A stretch of 64,000 nt of DNA, from assembly GCA_022749755.1 (NCBI GenBank), contig CM040450.1, positions 11,988,913-12,052,912 of the forward strand, written 5' to 3'. The DNA comes from Azadirachta indica. Taxonomy: Eukaryota > Streptophyta > Magnoliopsida > Sapindales > Meliaceae. The stretch's first letter is position 1. Each line of letters begins with the position of its first letter. Below are positions 35,522 to 47,191 of the stretch, one piece after another. Both the position numbers and the translations under genes were made by a program. The notes below the pieces were generated by a model. It did no database searches and was not told the origin of the DNA. It saw nothing but the letters and a program-made list of their open reading frames with translations.

Positions 35522-37275
35522 GTTTATGCGGGACTACAGGTGAGATAAATTTATCACGTTATTCATATATATACTTTTATTTTCAAATTGATTGATCATG
35601 ATAGTAATTTTAATAATCGATAGAGAATTTAAAACATGTAACACAATTTCATTGAATAAGTTTCACTAAGAACTGTCCTGCTATATATGATTTTCTTATA
35701 AAATCTTTACTAGGACAGTATTTATAGTTATTAAAATATCCAATAAAGTAATATCATTTTGTTTGATTCTCTCTCATTTCTTTAGTAACTATCATGATTC
35801 ATTATTCTTAAAATAATTAAAAATCATGTGATATTTTGTCTCACTCAAAACTCTTTAATTATATATTAAAATTATAACAATAAATAATATAAATAATTTG
35901 GTTTTTGTGTTATATATTTTATTTCAAGTGCTAATTTGGTTATATGAATGTACCACTCTTTTTCATGAAATTAATGGATTATATTTAACATTTCAACTTG
36001 TTGCCTAATTTTTGTTTTCCTCTTTTTCATTTTGACCGATGATTTTAAACGACGTTTTGATTAATTACTTTGGTGAAGGTATATTTGGCAAAATATTAAA
36101 ACTGTAATTGGATACATGCTCAGCAAAAAGCAATTAATTAAAGCCAACGAAACAAAACACAACTTCAAAATAATACAAACATAATTTGAATTTTTTATAA
36201 TATATGTTATAATATATTATAAATACGACACCCATGACAAAAGAAACATGACCACTATTAATTAATTTTTACAAAGACCTTCAAATTTTTATTAATTTGA
36301 CTGTTAAAACTTCAACTATATATGCGTTAGAAAATTTTCTTAAGCTTAAGCAACTTTCAATTGTTCATATATATATATATATATATATATTTAATAAAGA
36401 AAAAAACTAGATTAAGATTTTCGTTTGACGTGTGCAATGTTTTATTAAATTTTTATCTCTTTATCTAATTTTTTTAATCTAGTGTTCGGATATTATCTCA
36501 AAACTAAAACTCTAAATACGTTAATTTAATATTCAATACATAAATAATTGATCATAAAAAAATAACATCATCAAATTCAATTATCAATATATTAGGTGAA
36601 ATTACCTATTTCTACAAAAATTTTATTATCTAAATATTGAGCTGACATTATCAAATCAATTATATCAAAGTAATGAATCAAAGCCTATTAAATCAATTCA
36701 ACGATCACTCTTATCGATCATCACATTTTCATCATTTTAAACTAAAAGTCATCAAAATGTGGAGGTCCGTCACACCATTTCAAAAAAATTAGGCGCAGAC
36801 AGATATCGGAAGTCTCATTTCGCTGCGTCAAGCCGCGCAGTCTCTTCTCCCTTCTTATATTTCCTTCTATTTTCTACTCGATAAATTATTTCTTTTATTA
36901 TTTTCTCCTTCTGCTATGCAGCCTCTTTGTTTTATTTCAGCTGTGGCTTCTACCACTAGATGTGGTGGACCACCCAGTCTAAGCATTTAATAATTAACTT
37001 TTAATTTTCTAACCCGCGACGTCGACGGATAAACGGTACGGACGTTTTAATACTTACATACGTGTCTTAAAAGAAAATTTATATTGGCATTTTATTCGTA
37101 TCTGTAAAAGATATTATATTTAATATTTGTATTATCTTAGACGAACATTTGTCAATACTTAATACTATTATATATCCTACCGACATATCTATATATCTTC
37201 GTTAAAAAACAATAAACTTTAAAAAAATTAATTCATATTTCAATTTTTCATATTTTACAAATTAATATATCATAT
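35522..37275. other. 3' flank of A' and sequence up to the LTR element
   Basis: Matches the flank of gene A to about 36740, apart from the fold-back insertion that A carries. A (TA)n run lies at 36367-36391. From about 36770 a less AT-rich patch (GCGCAGACAGATATCGGAAG ... GCGTCAAGCCGCGCAG) marks the end of the shared unit; I cannot classify it. Confidence 0.55.
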
Positions 37276-37848
37276 TGATGTCAAAATTTTCTTCAATTTG
37301 ACCTCCAATAACGAATTTCAATCTCTAAATGTACTAGACATCTTGCTTCACCTATAACAGAATAAAGATCAGAGAAATAATTGATCTCCCTACCTTATGA
37401 TCTCCAATGCTTACGTCTGTAGGTACTTAAGAGGAAAAAATTTATGTGTGAAATAAATTTGGCAGAGTCTTACCTTAATCAAAAAGTGCGTACCTTGTCC
37501 CTCAAACCATCGAAATTTTATAAGCTTGGAGATCAATCATTATGGCAATTTTTTCAACCACATTCACCCATAATGAATAAGTGAGATAATGGGTGGTTAC
37601 TAGGTGGAGCGTGTGGTTGAACTCCATTACCCACATTGTACATGGTCTAGTGGTATTTTATTACCTAATTTGAGCTATATTTTCTACCCCATGTTAAATT
37701 TCTTTGGATGTTAGGATCCCATATGATTAGTGATGTACCATCTCGGGCCTATATGAGTCCCGACCATGTAGAAGAGTGTCCCCTAACCTTGCGGCTTTTT
37801 TTCGTCTTGTGTTGAGTGTGCTGTGCTCAAGTACTTTCCTAAATATCA
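37276..37848 (-). repeat. LTR, left copy (3' LTR in element orientation)
   Basis: Direct repeat of 40155-40455, about 573 bp. It contains a middle segment (about 37530-37797) that is missing from the right copy. Boundaries were set from where the similarity ends and from TG/CA-like termini, so they are approximate. Confidence 0.7.
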
Positions 37849-38099
37849 AGCCTCCGACTTTCTAGTTAAATATTATTTTACTAGAAATTAAGCAGTTATT
37901 TTTATCCTGAAACTGATACCTCATAAATTGAAATGACGCCATTTCAAATTTTTAGAAAGTTATGGTCCTTCAATATCACAGATTTCGAGGCCTCAGGTGG
38001 CATTTAACGGCTACCTACAACTCCCTTTATTATATCTTCTTTTTTATTTTTTCAAATCCTGTGCCACATGTCGTCAATTAATTGGGGCTACCTAAAAAA

Positions 38100-39265
38100 T
38101 AACCAAACTCTTGTGCTCTAAATCTTCATCCAAGTTTTCTTGATCAGCGCTATCCTAACCTCCTCACAAATGATCCACGTACTTATCCAGGTAATCATTC
38201 TTGACCAACATCTTTATTTGTCCTTCAAATTCAAGTAGTTGTTAGTCTTGTACTCATGGTCTCGATGAAATGCACAAACTTTTAAGCCTCTTGTTCGAAT
38301 TTACCCCGAGTGGACTAGATTCAATACCAGTAGTCTCGAATCCTTGATATCCTCATAAATCTCTACTAATGATGCATTAAGAGGTGTAAACTTTTACTTA
38401 TCCTAAACTTGTACTATTCTCTTTGCTCCCTCTTTTGGTGACATAGGAACTTGTCTTTCTCGGGTACTTTCTCACTCAACCCATTAGCTCGTGATCTTAA
38501 TGATTTTACTCTCTCTTCTTTTTTAACTTTTTGTCGCAAAAACCTTCCTTTTTTCTCTTTTTTATTCGTGATTATCTGTGAAATGCTTGACTTATCACTA
38601 GATCCATTTGCTCTCTCCTCTTTTTGTATAAGGAGAACTTGATCTTTTATTTGAATCTCGTCAAATATTTCCTTATAAGCTTATTTGTAAGTTGTTATAT
38701 TGTTCTTGTGCATCATGTACCATGCTCTGTCCATTCGTAATCTCCTCCTTTAACTTAACCCTTCCAATGCTAGAGGATGATTAAAAACCCCTAGCTCTAT
38801 GACCTCATCATAATATCTCTTGACAAAACTTCTCAAGCTTTTTCCTTAATCCTACTTCAACATTAATAGTAAGCTTATATTCTTGTGTGTTGGGGCTCCC
38901 CCCGAACTTATTGGTGAACACATCACACAATTAAGAGAAACTCTCAATTGTGCCTGGCTTCAGGCTCATAAACCATTTCTTGACTTGTCCTCCTAGTGTT
39001 AAGAGAAAAGGACAGCACATTTGGAGTTCGATCAAACCCTTATGTGCATTATTTTTTAAAAAAACTCAACATGAGAAACCGGTTTAATTTTTCCCATATA
39101 AGCAGTAATTTGTGGTATCTTAAACTTCTTGGGGAGAGCCAGGTCTAGGATTTCCTTAGTGAAAGGAGACTCAACACCCACCTTCATCATAGTGGCTCTT
39201 ATTTGTTGATCCTGTCTCTTATTTATCTCATATTCCTCCACTAATTTTTTGGGGAATTCTTTCAT
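38100..39265 (-). pseudogene. Retrotransposon gag remnant (minus strand)
   Basis: The 39265-39056 frame contains SPFTKEILDLALPKKFKIPQ, the N-terminal signature of plant Ty3/gypsy gag proteins. Further on, across stops and frameshifts, come TLGGQVKKWFMSLKPGTIES (the retrotransposon gag core with the W-F-x-x-L-x-P-G-T-I pattern), AYKEIFDEIQIKDQVL, and near the end CAFHRDHEYKTNN followed by LNLKDK, resembling the C-x-F/Y-H-x-D-H-x-x-T-x-x-C-x-x-L-K segment that precedes protease. Several stops (for example after LVHSG and LNLKDK) show it is not translatable in full. Confidence 0.75.
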
Positions 39266-40154
39266 TTCTTGCTAGTTAACAACTTGAGGAACATAGTTTT
39301 CTCCCTGAACCTCTTTAAATCTCGCCTCCTGTTTTATCTCAGGTGCTACTGTAAGCATAGAGGCCTCTCTCTCTCGTTGTCGTTTCTAATTCAAGTATGA
39401 GCGCATATCACACTAGTGTATACTCTGGTCAATAGTACACTTTGAATTATTTCCCCAATCACATTGCACACGTGATGGTTTTGGTTTTGGATCATCGTGG
39501 ATCATGATCAGTGCATTAGGAATTGGAGACCCGCGATCTTTCCTACACTGGTTATTCCATAGCCTTTACTTTCCCCTTTTGGGACCTGTGTATCTTTTCC
39601 TCCATGAAGGTTCAGTCTCAAGCAAATGTTGGCCTTTCAGCTTGCTTCTAGACACAGACTTTTAGGGACAATCGTTTTCTTACTCCCCATGCCTGAGCTC
39701 TGGCGTACAACTTTCCTCCGACTCCATTCAAATTGGCGTGTGACCCACAAACACTCTTTCTAGATTTTGCTTAAGCTTGTCCAACTCCTTTCGCAAATCT
39801 TCTATTGTATTCTCCCACCTTGCCACCTTTTAATCTTTCTCTACGTGGAACCAGGCGACTGTCCTCCAGTCCCCTTTACAGCCAATTAGCTTCTTGAAGA
39901 TCCAATCGCATTATCGCTTGGCTGTGTAGTGTGGATCCGAATCAATTCGTGAATTTGACTCCTCTTGGACTGGAATCTCCAGGCGTTCTTCCTCACATTG
40001 ATTAAAACCATTTTGATCATCCTACTGGGGACTTTTTCCTATCACACATGACCTTCTTGTGTGATGCTTATCCTTTACTGCCATTACAACTTCAATTGCT
40101 AAATTCTAGAAATTGGCTTTTTGTTCAATTCCTACAAATGGCACCAGCTATTAA

Positions 40155-40455
40155 TGCCAAAAATTTCTTTAATTCGATCTCTAATAACGAACTTAGATGT
40201 GTAAGTGTTTGGGTATCTTGCTTCGTCTACGATAAAACAAAGATCAGAGAAATAACCAGTCTTCCTGACGTATGATCTTTTATGCTTAAGTCAGTAAATA
40301 CTTAAAAGGAGAAAGTTTATGTGTGAAATAAATTTCAAAGAGTCTTGCCTTAATCAAAAAGTGCTTACCTCGTCTTTCAAACCGCCAAGAGTTTATAAGC
40401 TATTCTTCATCTGATGTTGAGTGTGTTATGCTCAGGTACTTTTCCAATCATATCA
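40155..40455 (-). repeat. LTR, right copy (5' LTR in element orientation, internally deleted)
   Basis: Direct repeat of 37276-37848 with about 270 bp of the middle missing. The inner edge (TGCC at 40155) is followed by the primer-site-like CTACAAATGGCACCAGCT on the plus strand at about 40132-40149. Confidence 0.7.
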
Positions 40456-42818
40456 TGTTAGTAAATTAAATTAAAAATTAATGTTATTTTAAAATCTAAA
40501 AAATATATAATTTTAATAATATAAAACTTTAATTCTATAATTATAACAATTCATAAAATTGTAAGAACTTAATAAAAATTAAAAATTTATGAAAAAAATC
40601 TAACAATTAAAATAAATTATTTGAAGAGTTTAGTATAAGGATAAAGAAGAATGCAATAATTAAAATTTTTTATAACGATTTAAAATAATAAAGCTAAGTG
40701 CACAATTTTAATACATAAAACCAACCATAACAATTAACAAATAATCTATATCATTAATTATCATTAAAAATTACCAAAATTTCACCAAATTACATCTTTT
40801 CAATCAATATTTATAGAACTCATCCAACATAATGCTTACAATGTAGAAATAAAAAGTTTATATACAACTGATCAACAATTCTTTTAAATATCTAATCATT
40901 ATGGTAATATTTACTTTATCCATAATTTAGAAAAAAAACTACGATAAAATGGACGGATATTTTGCAAGATATTTTAGAATATTATTATCTTATCAATATG
41001 ATTATACACCCTTACCATATTCTATCCATATTGTCATCCCTACTTTTATATAAATTTATAAGAATTGAAAATCAATTAAACAAAAGATAATAAATTAAAG
41101 TTTAATTAGGAAACTTAAAAGTAGACTACTTTACTTTAAAATTTAAGTGGAATTAGAACTTCACTTCTTAAGATTCAAGTAGCTAGATTTGAATTTCTCC
41201 TTTTAGAATTCATCTAAGATTTTAAATTTTTTTTTTATTGTGATCTACTAATCATAAGTATTAATAAAGGGGAGATGACAATTGAATCTCTTTTTTTAAA
41301 ATAAATATCAAATAACCACCCAAACCAAAAATATTTATTAAAATACCCTTTACGTTATATTTTTCTATCACCGTAAGGTTTTGATTGACTTTAAATATTA
41401 AAATGACAAAAAAATATTCTAACTTATGTTGACCCATGCAAATTACATAAATATCTATAATTTTATAATTTTTTTTTACAAACAAATTGTAAATTATTAA
41501 TTTAAAAAAATAAATTATAACAATTATTTTTTAAAGGATATAATTTTTATTAAAAATAATAAAAAAATAAATTAATATTAAAATTTTTACCCTTTCACCT
41601 AAGAAACCAACTTCAAAACCCAAAAATATATATATATATATATATCTTTCATTATCCGTAAAAAAAGGCTTATAAGTTTAACACAAACCAATCTTATTTA
41701 TCTGTAAAGCATATGCAGTTATCTACAAAAAAAATTGTAATTTTTTTGCATCATTAGCCAACCATCAACCTCAACTTGTCTTCATCTCCTTTGCCATTTA
41801 TGAGAAAGAGAAAGAAAGAAGAAGAAGAAGAAGAAGAAGAAGACAAATATAGAAAGAGGAAGAAAACGAAAGAAGAAGAAAAAGAAGACAAATCTAGAAA
41901 GAGAAAGAAAACGAAAGAAGAAGAAGAAGAAAACAAATCTAGAAAAAGAAAGAAAGAAAAGAGAAGGAGACAAATATAGAAAGAGACAGAAAAAAAGAAA
42001 GAAGAAGAAAAAAAACAAGTTAGGTTTTTTTATTAAATATAATTTATTTTTTATATTTATTTTTTAAATCAAAGTAACAATTTTATCCTTAAATATAAAA
42101 AAAAAAAATATTTTTTAATTTTAAATTATAATAATTATTACTCTTTTTTACTATAAAAATAATAAAATATTTTTTATTTGGGTGAATATGGGTCTGTTTG
42201 ATATAAATTTTCAAGCAAAACTTTTTAGAGTAGATTTTTTATTTGTAAAATTTTTGTAAGTAGAAATTTTAATAAAAGTTTATTAATTATTTTATTGTCA
42301 AAAATAAATTTTAAAAGAGTTTGAATAATTATTTTAATAAATAAATATTTAATTTTATATTTTAAAAAAAAAATATAAATTTTTAAAATAAAACAAAAAT
42401 ATTTTAGATAATTTTAGTTTTAAAAAAAGTTAAAAAATTTTATTATTAAAAACTTAAATTTTAACTTTCTTCCAATAGAGGGTAACTTTTTTAATATCAA
42501 CTAAATGACACTCAAAAATTTTAAAAAAAAATTTATTATTAAAAAAGTCTTTTTAATTAAGAAAATACCAAACCAAAACAAATAAGTAATTTCCGTTCAA
42601 AAGACTTAGTTACAACGGTCGTTACTTAGACGAAACGGCGAGAGGAAAATTGTACCCTTCACAGCAAATCCGGTCACAATTAACTATCCAATTGTTTTTT
42701 CACATGGTTTCTTCTGACTTCTGAGTGCGTATATGTAAAGCCAGATCTGTTATTGCCGTAATCTAATTGGCTTTTGTTGAGGCATAGACTTGCCGATTTA
42801 CAATTTTCGGTGAATAAG
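40456..42818. other. AT-rich intergenic region with a purine-rich stretch; 5' flank of B' from about 42650
   Basis: No gene. It holds a (TA)n run at about 41627-41645 and a GAA-rich purine stretch at about 41800-42015. The segment 42190-42580 begins TCTGTTTGATATAAATTTTC and ends near ACCAAACCAAAACAAATAAG, which resembles weak inverted ends of a small hAT-like element, too diverged to call. From about 42650 the sequence matches the upstream flank of gene B. Confidence 0.5.
41800..42015. repeat. Purine-rich (GAA/AAAG)n low-complexity stretch
   Basis: The plus strand is almost only A and G (GAAGAAGAAGAAGAAGAAGA and AGAAAGAGAAAGAAAACGAA). It contains an imperfect roughly 50-bp tandem unit (ACAAATCTAGAAAGAGAAAG) repeated three to four times. 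The open frames crossing it (Lys/Glu-rich on plus, Phe/Ser-rich on minus) are compositional artefacts. Confidence 0.85.
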
Positions 42819-43738
42819 ATGACTACGAGCTCTTCCTCCGTCGCTCCTATTCCAGCCAAAAGGTACGCTATGCTAATACTTCTCTCTAATTTTCTTTCAA
42901 CACAGGAAGCACCGAATAAAATTTACTTTTACAATTCAGGTTGGAAGGCAAGGTGGCAATAATCACCGGAGGTGCGAGCGGCTTCGGCGAAAGCACTGCT
43001 AGACTATTCCTGCAACATGGGGCTAAGGTCATAATAGCCGATGTGCAAGATGATCTTGGTCAAGCTCTTTGCAAGGAATTCAATTTGGATGAAGATATTT
43101 CTTATGTGCATTGTGATGTCACCAATGATTCCGACGTCAAGAAAGTCGTTGATTTTGCGATATCCAAGTATGGAAAGCTGGACATAATGTTCAACAACGC
43201 TGGTATAGCAGGCCGTCAAGATCCCACAATTTTAGAGTCTGAAAATGAAAACTTCAAAAGGGTTTTCGAGGTCAACGTGTATGGTGGTTTCTTGGGTGCC
43301 AAACATGCTGCCAGGGTTATGATTCCGGCGAAAAAAGGCGTCATTCTTTTCACTGCAAGTGTGGCTTCGTTGATCGGGGATGAGACTTCGGTTGCTTATA
43401 CAATGTCTAAGCATGCTGTGGTGGGGATAATGAAGGAGTTGTGTGTCGAGCTAGGACAATATGGTATTAGGGTTAATTGCATATCTCCTTCTTGGATTGC
43501 AACACCAATGGTTCTAAAGGCACTTGGAGTGGATAAGAAACTAGCTGAGGAACAGCTGATTTGTGCGTCGGCAAATCTGAAAGGGGTGGTTCCAACGGCG
43601 GAGGATGTGGCGGAGGCGGCGTTGTTTTTGAGCAGTGATGAGTCTAAATATGTGAGTGGACTAAATCTTGCGGTTGATGGAGGTTATAGCACCACCAATG
43701 GTACATTTACTAGAGCATTCAAAAGTTTAATTTCATAA
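42819..43738 (+). CDS. SDR110C short-chain dehydrogenase, gene B' (two exons, 280 aa)
   Basis: Gene model: exon 1 42819-42862 (ATG ACT ACG AGC ... AAA AG), intron 42863-42939 (GTACGC...ATTCAG), exon 2 42940-43738. The 280-aa product starts MTTSSSSVAPIPAKRLEGKV. Landmarks: TGGASGFG (24-31), Asp49 after beta 2, NNAG (100-103), Asn127, catalytic Ser155, Tyr168 and Lys172. The turn after beta 6 reads ISPSWIATP, with Ser replacing the Gly of the usual PG motif, as in gene B but not A or A'. It is the functional-looking partner of B, differing near the active site (AGRQDPTILESE against PGNLDPTILASD) and in the substrate loop (VLKALGVDKKLAEEQ). Family knowledge predicts NAD-dependent alcohol oxidation in the cytosol; the substrate is unknown. 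Confidence 0.92.
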
Positions 43739-46071
43739 ATCTTATATGGTATCTGTATACGACCTAAAAAGTTCACTAATTATTAATAATAGATTTTCAA
43801 TAGTTATAACGATATAAATAATTTGATTTTCTTGTCTGTTTATGTTGGATTTCAATAAGGAAACTTTTATTTATCATACATCATGAACTTATTATTGTAT
43901 TGATTATCCCAATACCTAGAGAATCAGAACTACGTTTTATGACTCTTTAACTTGTTGCTTTGTTTTCTCTTGACTTTGGCTGATGTGGTTTATTACATTA
44001 TAATTGATTTATTATATGTGGTTTCAAACTTTCTGATAAAAGTAATAGTGATAACACTATGTTATTGTTGTAATTACACTATATTTTTTACGTTATTTTT
44101 TTTATTTCTTTGATAAAAATTTGGATAATTAAGATTGCACTCAACGTCACCCGGACATGAGTTGGAATCGCACAAATGAAAACTCATTAAGTTTCTCAAC
44201 TTTTGTGGTGGAGTGGGACACTAAATAAAATAGTGTTTCTCAGGGCAAAATTCTCCAAACCCAAAGATTAAAGGCCCAACCTGGAAAAAATCCATAACCG
44301 AAGAAGGCCCACAGGTGAGGACAGTCAGTAATTAAGTAAATAAGATCATTTTAGCCTGACGGAAAGGAGAGAGAATTGAAATGGACCCGGTTCATTGAAA
44401 TATAAAGAGTATATCCATGTACTAGTAAAAGACACATGGTAAAGAGAGAACAAAAAGTATTAATAGAACTACTACTAGAAAAAATTATTAACAATCGGAG
44501 AAAGATTCTATAAGATCATTAAAACTATGGTGGAGGCCAAATGAAATGATTCAAAATTTGTAAAAGTCAAACTAATAAAAATAAAATTTTAAAAAATTAA
44601 ATTGATAAATTTTATCCTTAAATTTCAAATTTTTCTCTGATGATATAGGTCGAGCCACTACAATCCTTACATGACTTTACCACTAGTTAAAACTCTTCAA
44701 AAAGATTAAGAAAATATTATAATAGATCATTAAAAATCTTCAAAAAAAAAGTTAAAATACATGTTTACTACGATAAGGATACTTGTTGTTTACAAAGAGA
44801 AAAGTCAAATTTATAATACATATTATAGAGGATCTCATCCTTTTAATTCACTAAATATTATCTTTAAATATGTAAAATTCTACTTTAATCCTCAGATGAC
44901 AAATACACTCCTCTAATATTTTAAGGATATGTGAGTAAACCCTTTAATAAAAAAAAAAAAAAGATATTTAGAAGGAAGAACAGTGAAGATAAAGGGGGAA
45001 GACTCCCAATTTTCATTCATTTTAGATAAAAAAAAAAAATATGAGACTTTTTATTTAAGGATAAGACTCCATTTTTTTCCGTTAAGATATTTGATCATTG
45101 TTTCTTGAAAGGAGAAAGCAAGCTACTAGTTAGAGCTTTACCTAACACATGCCAACATATTGCCTTACAAAATTTTGATCAAGACTTCTAAAAATCTCTA
45201 AGAGTCTACATATTATTAGAACAAAAGAGAGAAATTCAACTGTAGTCTAGTTTTTTATTCTACTAAATTTAATATTAGTACTTCCTCCAAGTTAAGGACG
45301 AAAATTTATACAAAATGGTGTTCATTAAATTTTTTTTACTCAATTGATTACTGTTCAAATCTATAAAATTATTGATAATTTAAAATTTCCAACATAAATG
45401 TAACTATTTTATCCTCATTGCTCCCTCTGCGCTAATTTTTTCTTTTTATTTATTTCGCATTATTTAAAGGTTATTCCAGTAATCAGATGACTGAGATAAC
45501 ACGTGGTAGCATGTGAGAAAAGTTTTGCACTCTAAGTCTTGAATTACTTCTTGTGATATGAGGGCCTTCTTTCGATGAAATGGAGTTAATTTACTGAATT
45601 TTAGTTATTTATTTATTTATTTTGTTTATTTATTTCGTGAACACTGCTTATGTTACTAGATTTGAGAAATTTTTGTGGAATTTTCTAAACAAATTATATC
45701 AATTTTGAATTTGATTGATGGTTCAAAATAAACCCACACTATTTTAATTTGAAAAAACACCACACAAAATTATTTCTTTTCATAATTAAATTAAAGGTTG
45801 TATATATTTTATAAAACATTTTTAATCGTCTCTCTTCATTTTTAAATAACCCTTCACTTTTGTTTTGAAAAGACTCTGGCATTATAATAGCATAGTAAAA
45901 GAGCGATGACAAGCATTAGCATATAACAAAGACTGGAATATATTCTTTTTTAAAATAATTTATTCCAAAAATTTTTTAAATTAATTAATTGGATTATGAG
46001 ATATTAATGTAAAAGTTCATTTAGGATAAATTTTTTAAACGAATCAAAAAAATCATATTGGACCACAATCT
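43739..46071. other. 3' flank of B' and intergenic region
   Basis: About 43920-45145 matches the flank downstream of B (26990-28090). It contains short A-rich runs and no gene. The right limit of the B' duplication unit is near 45150. Confidence 0.55.
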
Positions 46072-46125
46072 TGGGCCTAATGACTAAGACATGGGCCCCT
46101 CGGGCCCAAGTTTCCTACCTGGGCC
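46072..46125 (+). promoter_or_regulatory. Site II (TGGGCC) cluster in the eS17 promoter
   Basis: Four TGGGCC/GGCCCA motifs lie within 54 bp (46072-46077, 46092-46097, 46103-46108 on the reverse strand, 46120-46125). Site II elements bind TCP-type factors and are typical of plant ribosomal protein and other growth-related promoters, usually paired with a telo-box as here. Confidence 0.75.
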
Positions 46126-46185
46126 GTTTAATCATCTTCAGCAGAAACCCGTTTCAAAAATACACCCAGCAAATAAATGACCACA

Positions 46186-46210
46186 AAACCCTAACGCTAA
46201 CCCTAACCCT
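46186..46210 (+). promoter_or_regulatory. Telo-box / short interstitial telomere-like motif
   Basis: AAACCCTAACGCTAACCCTA followed by ACCCT: one AAACCCTAA telo-box plus two further CTAACCCT units, about 90-115 bp before the eS17 start codon. Telo-boxes near transcription starts are a known feature of plant translation-machinery genes. This is a promoter element, not evidence of a chromosome end. Confidence 0.75.
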
Positions 46211-46299
46211 CCTGCCACCTCGAAGCCCTTCTTTTCCCTCTCAACACACAGAACACACACAGACACAGAGCTTCTCATTCTCTCACCTTCACAGCCAAA

Positions 46300-46725
46300 A
46301 TGGGTCGCGTGCGTACAAAAACAGTGAAGAAATCTTCTCGCCAAGTGATAGAGCGGTACTACTCGCGCATGACACTGGACTTCCACACTAACAAGAAGAT
46401 CCTTGAAGAGGTGGCCATCATCCCATCAAAGCGGCTGCGCAACAAGATCGCCGGGTTCTCGACCCACTTGATGAAACGGATCCAGAAGGGTCCGGTTCGC
46501 GGTATCTCGCTGAAGCTTCAAGAGGAGGAGCGGGAACGCCGCATGGACTTCGTCCCAGATGAGAGCGCAATCAAGACTGAACAAATTGAGGTGGACAAGG
46601 AGACTCTGGACATGCTTGAAGCTCTGGGTATGAGCGATGTTCCGGGACTGGTCAAGGTCGACCCGGTTTCTGCGCCCGCTCTTGATTTCGGTCGCGGTGG
46701 TTTCGGAGCTAGGAGGAGGTATTAG
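46300..46725 (+). CDS. RPS17: 40S ribosomal protein S17 (eS17), 141 aa, intronless
   Basis: A complete single-exon frame begins [20 protein letters not shown]. This is the highly conserved eS17 start, continuing with [20 protein letters not shown] and [20 protein letters not shown], the small-subunit surface segment. The C-terminal tail ([15 protein letters not shown]) and total length match plant eS17. It is a structural protein of the small cytosolic ribosomal subunit with no catalytic role. The absence of introns is usual for plant copies. The codons are clearly more GC-rich than the surrounding DNA, as expected for a highly expressed gene. Site II motifs and a telo-box lie just upstream. 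It separates gene B' from gene D, so the SDR cluster is interrupted by a housekeeping gene. Confidence 0.97.
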   Translation: MGRVRTKTVKKSSRQVIERYYSRMTLDFHTNKKILEEVAIIPSKRLRNKIAGFSTHLMKRIQKGPVRGISLKLQEEERERRMDFVPDESAIKTEQIEVDKETLDMLEALGMSDVPGLVKVDPVSAPALDFGRGGFGARRRY

Positions 46726-47191
46726 ACAGTGGTAGTTGGTGGGTGTTTTCTGGATTTACTGTTAAAAAGAATGAATTATGATGTTTCAATTTTAGCAACG
46801 TTTTAATTACTTTTGGTTTGATTTTGTGTTTGATCAAACAAATTTGATAATTATGTTACAAAATTTTATGGTCTAATTTTTGAAGTATTTTGATGTTATT
46901 TGTAGCTTCAATGTTCTTGTTCTATGATTACGATTATAATTTACTTATGAAATTGATGCATCCGATATGAATGTCGGGTTAAATAGTATAACACTCTTGA
47001 CAATGCACGACATTGTCGTGTAAATGGTGTAACGAGTTTGTGTTGTTCAAGCATTGTGATGGTAATTGCATTGCTTTATTTCTGTTTTGATTGGATGAAT
47101 GTATTTATTTCTCTCATTAACGTACAAGAAGAAGCGAACCAAGAAAATGATATGAACGTAATCAGAAAATAGATTCAAGAAACCAATTTCT
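46726..47191. other. Convergent 3' region between eS17 and gene D
   Basis: About 470 bp between two convergent stop codons, AT-rich, presumably holding both 3' UTRs. Nothing else was recognised; the minus-strand frame 47047-47238 is not supported. Confidence 0.5.

Larger units (their letters stand above)
37276..40455 (-). mobile_element. Decayed LTR retrotransposon with gag remnants, no pol seen (Ty3/gypsy-type)
   Basis: Two direct repeats bound the element: 37276-37848 and 40155-40455. Shared strings include TAATAACGAA, AAAGATCAGAGAAATAA, TTATGTGTGAAATAAATTT, CCTTAATCAAAAAGTGC and GTTGAGTGTG. The right copy lacks about 270 bp in the middle. Gag remnants lie on the minus strand, so the element reads right to left. 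Just inside the right repeat the minus strand reads AGCTGGTGCCATTTGTAGG, resembling the TGGCGCC-type leader of plant gypsy elements. The 2.3-kb interior shows gag similarity only; no reverse transcriptase, integrase or protease motif was seen. No clean target duplication was found. The repeats have diverged clearly, so it is not recent. Confidence 0.8.

Noticed and set aside
41754..42018. Lys/Glu-rich and Phe/Ser-rich open frames
   Set aside because: Products of a GAA/AAAG low-complexity stretch read in several frames.
42190..42580. Possible hAT-like small element (TCTGTTTG ... CCAAACCAAA)
   Set aside because: The ends are too diverged and no target duplication was found, so it is mentioned only in the intergenic note.
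46071..46391. Open frames overlapping the start of eS17 on both strands
   Set aside because: Shadow frames of the promoter and first codons of the eS17 gene.
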